DNA from: Treponema sp.
GTDB lineage: Bacteria; Spirochaetota; Spirochaetia; Treponematales; Breznakiellaceae
NCBI GenBank assembly: GCA_031278755.1
Contig: JAITJV010000189.1
Coordinates: 1 to 8,848, forward strand
Direction of reading: 5' to 3'
Length of the DNA: 8,848 bases
A program made the translations under genes and the position numbers. Shown here piece after piece: positions 1-5,404 of the stretch. The first letter of the stretch is position 1. Each line of letters begins with the position of its first letter. The notes beneath the pieces were generated by a model. The model was not told the origin of the DNA and ran no database searches. It worked only from the letters and a program-made list of their open reading frames with translations.

Positions 1-554
1 TGGCGATGGCTATCGCCGATGAAAAAAAGCTGGAGCGGGAACGGGATAATCAGATGGCCCAGTCCAGGGACTGGGAGAACAAAGCCATGCTGGCGGTTCA
101 GGCGGGCAAGGACGATCTTGCCAAGGAAGCCCTGCTCCGCAAGCAGGAATATGACAGGGCGGGACAGGAATACCAGAAACAGTGGAGTTCCCAGAAAGAA
201 TCGGTGGACAAGCTCAAGGAAAGCCTCAGGGAACTTCAGGACAAGATTGAAGAGGCCCAGCGGAAAAAGAACCTTCTTATTGCCAGGGCAAAACGGGCCG
301 AAGCCCAGCAGAAGATACAGAGCACCATTTCCAGCGTCGCCGGGAACCGTTCCGCTTTTGACGCCTTCGACCGTATGGCGGCCAAGGTGGACCAGATGGA
401 AGCCCAGGCCGACGCCGCCCGGGAACTGGAGGATTTTTCATCCAACGCCAGTCTGGACAAGCGCTTTAAGGAACTGGAAAAATCCGACGCTTCCGCCGAT
501 CTGATGCTTCAGGAACTTAAAGACAAGATGAAAGCCCTGCCGGAGAATTCTTAA
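1..554 (+). CDS. pspA: PspA/IM30 family envelope-stress protein, 5' truncated by window
   Basis: The visible 183 codons (reading from base 3) match the PspA/IM30 (Vipp1) family, peripheral inner-membrane proteins that assemble into rings or rods and protect or remodel the membrane under envelope stress. Family landmarks are the long charged coiled-coil helices rich in Lys, Glu and Gln, the ELQDKIEEAQRKKNLLIARAK segment, the FDRMAAKVDQMEAQADA segment, and a C-terminal LDKRFKELEK helix. The first visible residues align with about residue 50 of E. coli PspA, so the N-terminal amphipathic helix that binds membranes is off the window; the ATG at base 6 is internal and should not be used as the start. 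Family length is about 220-230 residues, so roughly 48 are missing. It ends at TAA and faces a minus-strand regulator gene. Family is confident from the sequence pattern; the stress role is from family knowledge. Confidence 0.9.
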   Translation, partial: AMAIADEKKLERERDNQMAQSRDWENKAMLAVQAGKDDLAKEALLRKQEYDRAGQEYQKQWSSQKESVDKLKESLRELQDKIEEAQRKKNLLIARAKRAEAQQKIQSTISSVAGNRSAFDAFDRMAAKVDQMEAQADAARELEDFSSNASLDKRFKELEKSDASADLMLQELKDKMKALPENS

Positions 555-600
555 GACGGGCGGCGGCGCTTTTTACACGCCTGTGGAATTTCAGCCAAAA

Positions 601-635
601 CGCGGTTTTGCGGGGTTTTGGCCCGAAAAACCGCG
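601..635. terminator. Hairpin between convergent pspA and XRE genes, possible bidirectional terminator
   Basis: Bases 601-609 (CGCGGTTTT) pair perfectly with 627-635; after one mismatch, 611-614 (CGGG) pair with 622-625, leaving a 7-base loop. On the plus strand no T tract follows. Read on the minus strand, the stem is followed by TTTTGG, a short T run. It sits between two converging genes, which suits termination, but it also resembles the hairpin near the right edge of the window and may belong to a repeat family. Confidence 0.4.
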
Positions 636-681
636 CGGCTGTTCGGCGGCCAAAGCCAACCGGGTTATCGGGCAAGTCCAT

Positions 682-1077
682 TTAATCTTCAAAGATTGAT
701 AAATGAGTATTTGCCTTGATAACATCATCCAGTGTTCTCTGGATATGCTTTTTTACTGATTCCGGCAGGCTTTCAATAATTACCAGCCGTTTTACCCATC
801 GTCTGCTGAAAACAGTATCCGTTTCACAAACGTTTTTCAAACCAAGTATCTCATCAACAGATACTCTCAGGATGGTTGATAAATGTATCAAGGTACTGTC
901 CATCAAATGGGCCCGGCCGGATTCATAGGATGCAACCGCTTCTCTGGTAAGGCCGATTTTTTCCGCCAGTTCTTTTTGAGTTAAGCCCCGTTTTTTCCTG
1001 ATATTCTGCAAATACTTCCCGGTGACGGTTAGTCGATCCGCGGGAGACTCATCCGGAATCTTTTTTAAACGCGACAT
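682..1077 (-). CDS. XRE-family helix-turn-helix transcriptional regulator
   Basis: This 131-residue protein is a probable DNA-binding repressor or activator. Residues about 22-78 form a Cro/C1-type helix-turn-helix domain: YLQNIRKKRGLTQKELAEKI, then the turn and recognition helix around TREAVASYESGR (44-55), then a helix leading to VSVDEILGL. The C-terminal ~45 residues are a charged helical tail of unknown function, perhaps for dimerisation; there is no peptidase or sugar-binding domain. The ATG at 1077 is the only reasonable start in the frame. No Shine-Dalgarno precedes it: the six bases upstream are GTTTTT, directly behind a TATACT -10 box. It is divergent from the lipoprotein gene and convergent with pspA. 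Its sequence is visibly more AT-rich than the flanking membrane-protein genes. Its target is unknown; autoregulation and control of the divergent lipoprotein gene are inferred from layout. Confidence 0.88.
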   Translation of the reverse strand: MSRLKKIPDESPADRLTVTGKYLQNIRKKRGLTQKELAEKIGLTREAVASYESGRAHLMDSTLIHLSTILRVSVDEILGLKNVCETDTVFSRRWVKRLVIIESLPESVKKHIQRTLDDVIKANTHLSIFED

Positions 1078-1083
1078 AAAAAC

Positions 1084-1089
1084 AGTATA
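1084..1089 (-). promoter_or_regulatory. -10 box of the XRE regulator gene
   Basis: On the minus strand these bases read TATACT, a 5/6 match to TATAAT. Only six bases separate it from the ATG, so transcription should start at or within a base or two of the start codon. No good -35 hexamer is present 16-18 bases upstream, and the palindrome at 1111-1124 lies there instead, suggesting a regulated or activator-dependent promoter. Confidence 0.45.
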
Positions 1090-1110
1090 AAATGCGGCAA
1101 ATCATTACGA

Positions 1111-1124
1111 TGTTATTAACAACA
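1111..1124. promoter_or_regulatory. Candidate operator: near-perfect palindrome TGTTATTAACAACA
   Basis: The 14-mer is an inverted repeat apart from one symmetric pair, and overlaps the -35 region of the XRE gene. The core TGTT..TAACA resembles the perfect TGTTAACA palindrome at 1239-1246 in front of the lipoprotein promoter. Short AT-rich palindromes of this sort are typical XRE-family operators, so this is a candidate site for the adjacent regulator. That link is inference. Confidence 0.4.
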
Positions 1125-1189
1125 TAATTGATTCATGTCTTTAGATAGAACATGATGGCCGTTGTGTAAAAAATACTATCTGTAACGGG

Positions 1190-1242
1190 AAAAAACAGAA
1201 TTTTCGGAGGCATCGTACCCAAAAATCACGTTTTTGGCTGTT
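1190..1242. repeat. Degenerate copy of an extragenic palindromic segment
   Basis: The left part (AAAAAACAGAATTTTCGG from 1190) and right part (AAATCACGTTTTTGGCTGTT to 1242) each resemble the two halves of the hairpin at 8782-8820, with about ten extra bases between them here. Within it, CCAAAAA (1219-1225) and TTTTTGG (1231-1237) form a small stem. It lies in the spacer between the divergent regulator and lipoprotein genes. Confidence 0.35.
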
Positions 1243-1246
1243 AACA
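1239..1246. promoter_or_regulatory. Candidate operator: palindrome TGTTAACA upstream of lipoprotein promoter
   Basis: This is a perfect 8-bp palindrome ending 14 bases before the -35 box of the lipoprotein promoter. It shares its half-site with the imperfect palindrome at 1111-1124. A role in binding the XRE regulator is inferred from position and similarity only; an 8-mer palindrome in AT-rich DNA can arise by chance. Confidence 0.3.
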
Positions 1247-1260
1247 ATACTGTTTTGGTC

Positions 1261-1290
1261 TTGACAAAATGATAATAAAAACAACATAAT
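1261..1290 (+). promoter_or_regulatory. Sigma-70 promoter of the lipoprotein gene
   Basis: TTGACA (1261-1266, perfect -35) and CATAAT (1285-1290, 5/6 -10) are separated by 18 bases, predicting a start near 1297 and a leader of about 54 nt. This is one of the two clearest promoters in the window. Confidence 0.65.
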
Positions 1291-1350
1291 AGAACCAACA
1301 TTGTGGACTGGACATGGTCTATAATAAAAATTTGATTCCGGAGGTTGTTT

Positions 1351-1719
1351 ATGAAGAGGAACGGTTCGTTTGCGGGAGCATTGTGCGTTTTGACGGCGCT
1401 TGGGACGGCGCTTTTTGCCACAGCCTGCACAAGTTCGCTGAAAACCCATGTAGAAGGCAATGCGCCCTATGTTGACATTGTCGGAAAGGATTTTGAGACA
1501 AAAGGCATGATCTTTGTTGAAACATCAGTAAAAAGAGACACAAACGGGGAAACAATCACCTACGACTTATTACTCAAAGAGGCGCAAAACCTTGGCGGAG
1601 AAGCGATTGTCAATGTGGCAATTGATAAAAAAGAAACCAAAACGCGGTTTCTCTGGTGGCTTCTGGACACGGAAACAACCTGGATAGGCTCGGCGCTGGC
1701 CATCAAGTATATTAATTGA
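1351..1719 (+). CDS. Small predicted lipoprotein
   Basis: This is a 122-residue secreted lipoprotein. The start at ATG 1351 is set by CCGGAGG at 1338-1344, six bases upstream, and by the signal peptide that follows: MKRN, a hydrophobic stretch to about residue 22, then a relaxed lipobox F-A-T-A-C with the lipidated Cys at 26. The mature part is only 97 residues. It carries ITYDLLLKEAQNLGGEAIVNV, a helix-then-strand pattern reminiscent of small envelope proteins of the YbjQ or RcsF type, in which a helix ending in Gly/Ala precedes a buried strand; this resemblance is weak and not an assignment. The C-terminus (FLWWLLDTETTWIGSALAIKYI) alternates aromatic and hydrophobic residues and probably forms beta strands. 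It has its own strong promoter and is divergent from the XRE regulator, which may control it. Function unknown; membrane anchoring is well supported. Confidence 0.82.
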   Translation: MKRNGSFAGALCVLTALGTALFATACTSSLKTHVEGNAPYVDIVGKDFETKGMIFVETSVKRDTNGETITYDLLLKEAQNLGGEAIVNVAIDKKETKTRFLWWLLDTETTWIGSALAIKYIN

Positions 1720-1730
1720 GTTAAAACAGG

Positions 1731-1756
1731 CGGCCCGCCCCGCGGAGGGCGGGCCG
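1731..1756. terminator. GC-rich hairpin after the lipoprotein gene
   Basis: CGGCCCGCCC (1731-1740) and its exact complement GGGCGGGCCG (1747-1756) make a perfect 10-bp stem with a CGCGGA loop, 12 bases after the lipoprotein stop. Only TACTT follows, so the T tract is poor. The stem and placement favour a terminator ending the lipoprotein transcript before the next gene. Confidence 0.5.
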
Positions 1757-1809
1757 TACTTCGGCGCCAAGCCTTGCAAAACCGCGCCGGGCCGTGTTAC
1801 GCTGATAGT

Positions 1810-2721
1810 GTGAAAAATATTGCCCGGCTGGCGCTTTTTTTCAGTTGCTCTTTCATTATAATTTTTGTCCTGTCAACCCTGACAAGGTATCTTCATATCA
1901 GGATAGAAGCGGCGCGCCTTCTTCCCCTGCAATCCGAAACGGCGCTCCCCCAGCTTATTGCCGCCGCTCGGTGGGCTGTTCCCTTTACCCTGTACTTTAC
2001 AGTGTTGTTCGCCCTGAGTTTCTCGGCCCGGAACCGTATTGCCGCGCCGGTTTCGATCTTTTTTTTGGTTGTTCTGGCCGGCGGATTTACCATTGCCGTT
2101 TCGACGGGTATGGAACGGGGCGGTTTTTTGCCCGCGGCCCGTGATATGGGAAAACCGCTGGGGGGACCCGGCCTTATCCTTTCACAGCAGGACACGGTAA
2201 TGGTGCTTGTTAAAGGGCCGGCTGAAACGCTGGGGCCAAGAGTCGTATCCATTCCCGGAAGACCGCTTATCTATCAGGAAGAACCGGTGGGGCCGAACAA
2301 CACCGTCCTCGCCCTTCCCCCTATTCCTTTCCGCAACGACGTCCCCTGGTTCCTCCGGAACGCCGCCATTGATTTTTCCCTTGCCGGAGAGCGGTTCAGA
2401 AATTTGTTCGAACAGGGGATCGTCCCTTTTCTTGTTTATTTTCTTCCCCTTGTGCTTTTGCTTACCAGCCTCTTTTTTATTTTCCGCGTCAGCAGTTGGC
2501 CCCTGGCAAATCTTTTTCTGGGTTTTCTCGTTTTCCGGGGCATTCTGGCGGCCGAAACCTTTGTTAATTCGCCGGAAATTCAGGGCATGTTCGGTTTCTT
2601 TTTGGGGACGCGCATCCCCCTGCCGCTTGTAGTCCCCCTCTTGTTCGCGGCGGCGGCTGTTCTTGTCAACCTTTATTCTTTTCTGGTTTTCCTGGCCCGC
2701 AAACGCGGCGATGAGGATTAG
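1810..2721 (+). CDS. Six-helix membrane protein, LptF/LptG-like topology
   Basis: The protein has 303 residues from GTG 1810. That start puts a hydrophobic helix at the N-terminus; an upstream in-frame TTG at 1774 would add a 12-residue polar leader inside the spacer. No clear Shine-Dalgarno precedes either. Predicted membrane helices lie near residues 6-24, 56-72, 79-97, 204-224, 230-249 and 271-295. Between helices 3 and 4 is a ~105-residue extracytoplasmic segment with beta-like stretches (TVMVLVKG, RVVSIPGRPLIYQ, NTVLALPPI). Three helices, an outer domain, then three helices is the plan of LptF/LptG, the permease subunits that extract lipopolysaccharide from the inner membrane, but the outer domain is shorter than usual and no motif settles the family. 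It is 3 bases from the next gene, whose product has the same topology, so the two probably form a heterodimer. The gene is certain; the permease reading is inference. Confidence 0.8.
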   Translation: MKNIARLALFFSCSFIIIFVLSTLTRYLHIRIEAARLLPLQSETALPQLIAAARWAVPFTLYFTVLFALSFSARNRIAAPVSIFFLVVLAGGFTIAVSTGMERGGFLPAARDMGKPLGGPGLILSQQDTVMVLVKGPAETLGPRVVSIPGRPLIYQEEPVGPNNTVLALPPIPFRNDVPWFLRNAAIDFSLAGERFRNLFEQGIVPFLVYFLPLVLLLTSLFFIFRVSSWPLANLFLGFLVFRGILAAETFVNSPEIQGMFGFFLGTRIPLPLVVPLLFAAAAVLVNLYSFLVFLARKRGDED

Positions 2722-2724
2722 GCG

Positions 2725-4515
2725 ATGAAGCTGACCAAAGAGAATATCCTGTCCCCGCCGGGAATTTTTATCATCTACACGCTGGTTTGCTGCCTTGGGA
2801 TCATGGCGTATACCTTCGTGTTTCCCGGTGAAACTGCGCCTGTTTTGTGGTTCGCCTTCAAGTGGCGGCTCGTCCGGGGTTTTCTCCGTATCCTTGTTTT
2901 TTTCCCCGCCGTGGCGCTTTCCGGCCTGGTTATTCCCTTCGGCATCGTTTCATCTTTGGTTGAAGGGTACGGCAGTTTTTCGGCAAAATTCCTCGACAGG
3001 ATCAAGGGGCCTGTTCTTACCGCCATTACGGCTTCCGTACTGTACGGCGTTCTTTATTTTGTCCCGCTTCCCCTTCTCCGGGATAACGAAGCGAACATGC
3101 GCTTTGAGGGGGCGCTGTACCGCCTGTCACGGGAGAAGGCGCGGGAAAAAGGAGCGGCGGGAAGCTGGAAGGAAGCCGAATATTTTATCACTATCTGCGA
3201 CAGAATATGGCCCCAAAGTCCCGAGCTTGAAAGCGTCAGGACCGAAACCCTTATACATCTTGAACAATCCCGTTTTGATGAAGAACAGAAGCGCCGGGAA
3301 GCCGAAAGCCGGCCTGCGGATACGGGCGCTTCCGGTATTCCCCGGCCGGTAAACGCCGCGGAAGCCCTGATCTATGCCGCGGAAGCCATGGAGGCCGAAC
3401 GATACTACAACGCCCACTGGCTGGCTACTCTTGCCGGGCAGCTTGCCAAAGAGGGAAGCCCCGAAGCCTCGGAGGCCGCGCGTATGGCAAGCCGCGCCTG
3501 GAATGCGGTAACGTCCCTTTCCCCCGGCGCCCAGGAACGCGAGGCGTATTTTCTTTACCGGTTGAAAAATTCAGGCTATGAGGCCATGGTCTCAGGCGAC
3601 TGGATCAGGGCCTACTATATCTTTCAGGAGCTTTCGGGGCTCAGCCCCAATGATCCCGACGCCGTAAATTACCTTGAACGGAGCAGGCAGGGAACGGCGG
3701 AAACAGCCTTTTTTACCGACGAAATGAATCCGGAGCTGGGAGAGATACTTACCGGCGCTGTTTTTTCCTTTCCTGCCGGTTTCAGGAACCTGCAGGGCCG
3801 TGATATTCCGGGCGAGGCTGACGGCCGGGCGGTACTGCGTCTTTCGTCAATTGCGGCTTCACCCGATTATTCTTACGGCATGGATATGGAATACCTCAGC
3901 GTAGACAACGAAGGCCGCGTAACCAGGGCCGAAGCCCAATACGCAAAGATACTCCCCATAACGCTGGATTCCCGGCCCCGCACCCTCGTACTCATGCAGG
4001 CGCTGGACAGGCAGGACAGCGCCAAACGGTGGGGGCCGTCCTGGTCCGGGGCGTCTCCGCCGCCGGAAAGTTCCCGGCTTATACTGGAGTTAAGCTACGG
4101 GAATTTTCTTCTCCTGACCCAGGCAAGCAGGGGGCTTAACAACCTTTTTATAGGCGAATTGTGGTCTGCGGCGGAGAATCTGGGAGATTACGGCTACATC
4201 CCCGAAGTATTTCAGGCGGAAATAATAAACCGCCTCAACAAGCCCCTGTTTTTTCTTCCCCTTGCCGTTATAGCCCTGATACTGGGATGGCGTTTCCGCG
4301 CGAGAAAGCGGCCCCGCTATCTTTTTATTCCCATGCTTGCCCTGCTGCCGCTGATCTTTAACGGGGTCGTACATTTCTGCGGCGCGTTCCTTGATACGCT
4401 GGGAATCTGGTCGGTTGTATATATGGGCTTCACTGCCGCCCTGACGGCGTTTATCGGGGGAATAGCGGCGCTTTTTGTCCTTCTCCTTATAATACTTGCG
4501 GCCCAGCGAAGCTAG
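2725..4515 (+). CDS. Divergent LptF/LptG-like permease with TPR-like insert
   Basis: This is a 596-residue membrane protein. Start ATG 2725 follows the previous stop by 3 bases and uses GAGG at 2713-2716, so translation is probably coupled. Membrane helices lie near 13-32, 55-76 and 97-117, and again near 507-522, 532-552 and 566-592. The ~390 residues between them divide into an alpha-helical part (about 125-325) with TPR-like repeats such as GDWIRAYYIFQELSGLSPND (291-310), and a beta-rich part (about 330-480). The stretch FQAEIINRLNKPLFFLPLAV (496-515) followed by basic GWRFRARKRPR closely follows the pattern at helix 4 of LptF/LptG, where a conserved E..RL..P motif precedes the helix. The usual family members are about 350-400 residues, so the helical insert is the oddity. 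The transported substrate is unknown, and many treponemes lack classical LPS. Gene certain; family assignment moderate. Confidence 0.75.
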   Translation: MKLTKENILSPPGIFIIYTLVCCLGIMAYTFVFPGETAPVLWFAFKWRLVRGFLRILVFFPAVALSGLVIPFGIVSSLVEGYGSFSAKFLDRIKGPVLTAITASVLYGVLYFVPLPLLRDNEANMRFEGALYRLSREKAREKGAAGSWKEAEYFITICDRIWPQSPELESVRTETLIHLEQSRFDEEQKRREAESRPADTGASGIPRPVNAAEALIYAAEAMEAERYYNAHWLATLAGQLAKEGSPEASEAARMASRAWNAVTSLSPGAQEREAYFLYRLKNSGYEAMVSGDWIRAYYIFQELSGLSPNDPDAVNYLERSRQGTAETAFFTDEMNPELGEILTGAVFSFPAGFRNLQGRDIPGEADGRAVLRLSSIAASPDYSYGMDMEYLSVDNEGRVTRAEAQYAKILPITLDSRPRTLVLMQALDRQDSAKRWGPSWSGASPPPESSRLILELSYGNFLLLTQASRGLNNLFIGELWSAAENLGDYGYIPEVFQAEIINRLNKPLFFLPLAVIALILGWRFRARKRPRYLFIPMLALLPLIFNGVVHFCGAFLDTLGIWSVVYMGFTAALTAFIGGIAALFVLLLIILAAQRS

Positions 4516-4528
4516 ACGGCCCAGCGAA
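4499..4528 (+). repeat. 12-bp direct repeat spanning a stop codon
   Basis: CGGCCCAGCGAA occurs at 4499-4510 and again at 4517-4528, a period of 18 bases (six codons), with the TAG stop of the upstream gene (4513-4515) between the copies. It looks like a local tandem duplication. Because 18 is a multiple of three, the second copy is in the same frame and encodes the same AQR residues after the stop. Confidence 0.8.
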
Positions 4529-4560
4529 ACCAGGCCCCGCCGGACGTAAACAGGCATAAG

Positions 4561-5361
4561 GTGAAAAAAAATCCCCGCGTACCTAAAAAATTCTTCCGCA
4601 AATACCGGCTCTGGCTTGTTCCCCTTGCAGGCGCCGCCATTGGCCTTGCGGGCGGCGCTGCGGGGGCCGTCATTGGCCTTGTTCTTGGCCTCCTTGTTCG
4701 GGAAGTCCTCGGCCGTTTCGGCGCGGACAGGGCTGCGCTGAATTATCTGGAAAATCCCGGCCTTTCCGATTTTTACGAAGGGGAACCGGGGCTTGCCGCA
4801 TACTGCGCCCTTTCGATCATGGTGCTTTCACTTTCCCTGTCCGAAAAAAACAGGCGAAGCGGGGACTCGCTTCCCCTTACCGAAGCCGCTTTCCGAAATG
4901 TTGCAATCTCCTTTCCCGGGGAACCCGCCCTTGTCGAATTGTTCTGCCGGCTTGCCGCTTCGTGCCGCAGGCGGCTTAACCCCGATCTTCTTGCCGAAAG
5001 CCTTGCAAGCAGGCGCAGGAAATCCGGAGACCTTCCCGCCCTGGGAAAATCGCTCGGCATGCTTGCCGCGGGGGACGAAGCGAAGGACGCGGCGCGGCGC
5101 ATACGGCGCATCCTTGATCCCGGGTATGAAGCGCATGAAACGGAATCCCCGGACAGCCGGGATATTCAGCCCTGGGAAATCCTCGGACTTGCCGAAGGCG
5201 CTTCGCAGGAAGAGGTAAAATCAGCCTACAGGCGGCTTGCGATACAGTTCCACCCGGACAGCCTCGCCGGATTAAGCGAGAATCAAAAAAGGGAAGCCGA
5301 ACGGATATTCATACGGATCAAGGAAGCGTACCGCGAAATTACCGGCGCCGAAAAAGCGTAA
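4561..5361 (+). CDS. DjlA-like membrane-anchored J-domain co-chaperone
   Basis: The protein has 266 residues and a GTG start at 4561 with only a weak AGG six bases upstream. A basic N-terminus (KKNPRVPKKFFRKYR) leads into one glycine-rich membrane helix at about 17-46 with small-xxx-small spacing suited to helix packing. Residues about 50-195 are a helical central region in the place of the TerB-like domain of DjlA, but without an obvious acidic metal-binding signature. Residues 203-262 are a J domain: PWEILGL, helix II KSAYRRLAIQF, the HPD tripeptide at 231-233 that activates DnaK ATPase, and helix III to YREI. A single N-terminal anchor, helical middle and C-terminal J domain with this total length match DjlA, which recruits DnaK to the inner membrane. 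It lies 45 bases after the permease-like gene, in the same frame, and is probably co-transcribed, so it may help assemble that complex; that last point is inference. Confidence 0.85.
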   Translation: MKKNPRVPKKFFRKYRLWLVPLAGAAIGLAGGAAGAVIGLVLGLLVREVLGRFGADRAALNYLENPGLSDFYEGEPGLAAYCALSIMVLSLSLSEKNRRSGDSLPLTEAAFRNVAISFPGEPALVELFCRLAASCRRRLNPDLLAESLASRRRKSGDLPALGKSLGMLAAGDEAKDAARRIRRILDPGYEAHETESPDSRDIQPWEILGLAEGASQEEVKSAYRRLAIQFHPDSLAGLSENQKREAERIFIRIKEAYREITGAEKA

Positions 5362-5404
5362 ATCCGTAACAGGCCGGTCTGCGGTTTCAGGCGCTTCTCC
5401 GTTC

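Noticed and set aside
1320..1325. TATAAT upstream of the lipoprotein gene
   Set aside because: A perfect -10 by sequence, but no -35-like hexamer lies 16-18 bases before it; the TTGACA/CATAAT pair at 1261-1290 is better.
1774..1809. TTG at 1774 as start of the first permease-like gene
   Set aside because: It would add 12 polar residues in front of a clear N-terminal membrane helix; GTG 1810 fits better, although neither has a good ribosome site.
4090..4557. Minus-strand frame of 155 codons
   Set aside because: It is antisense to the 3' part of the permease-like gene, basic and Tyr-rich without hydrophobic core, and has no ribosome site.
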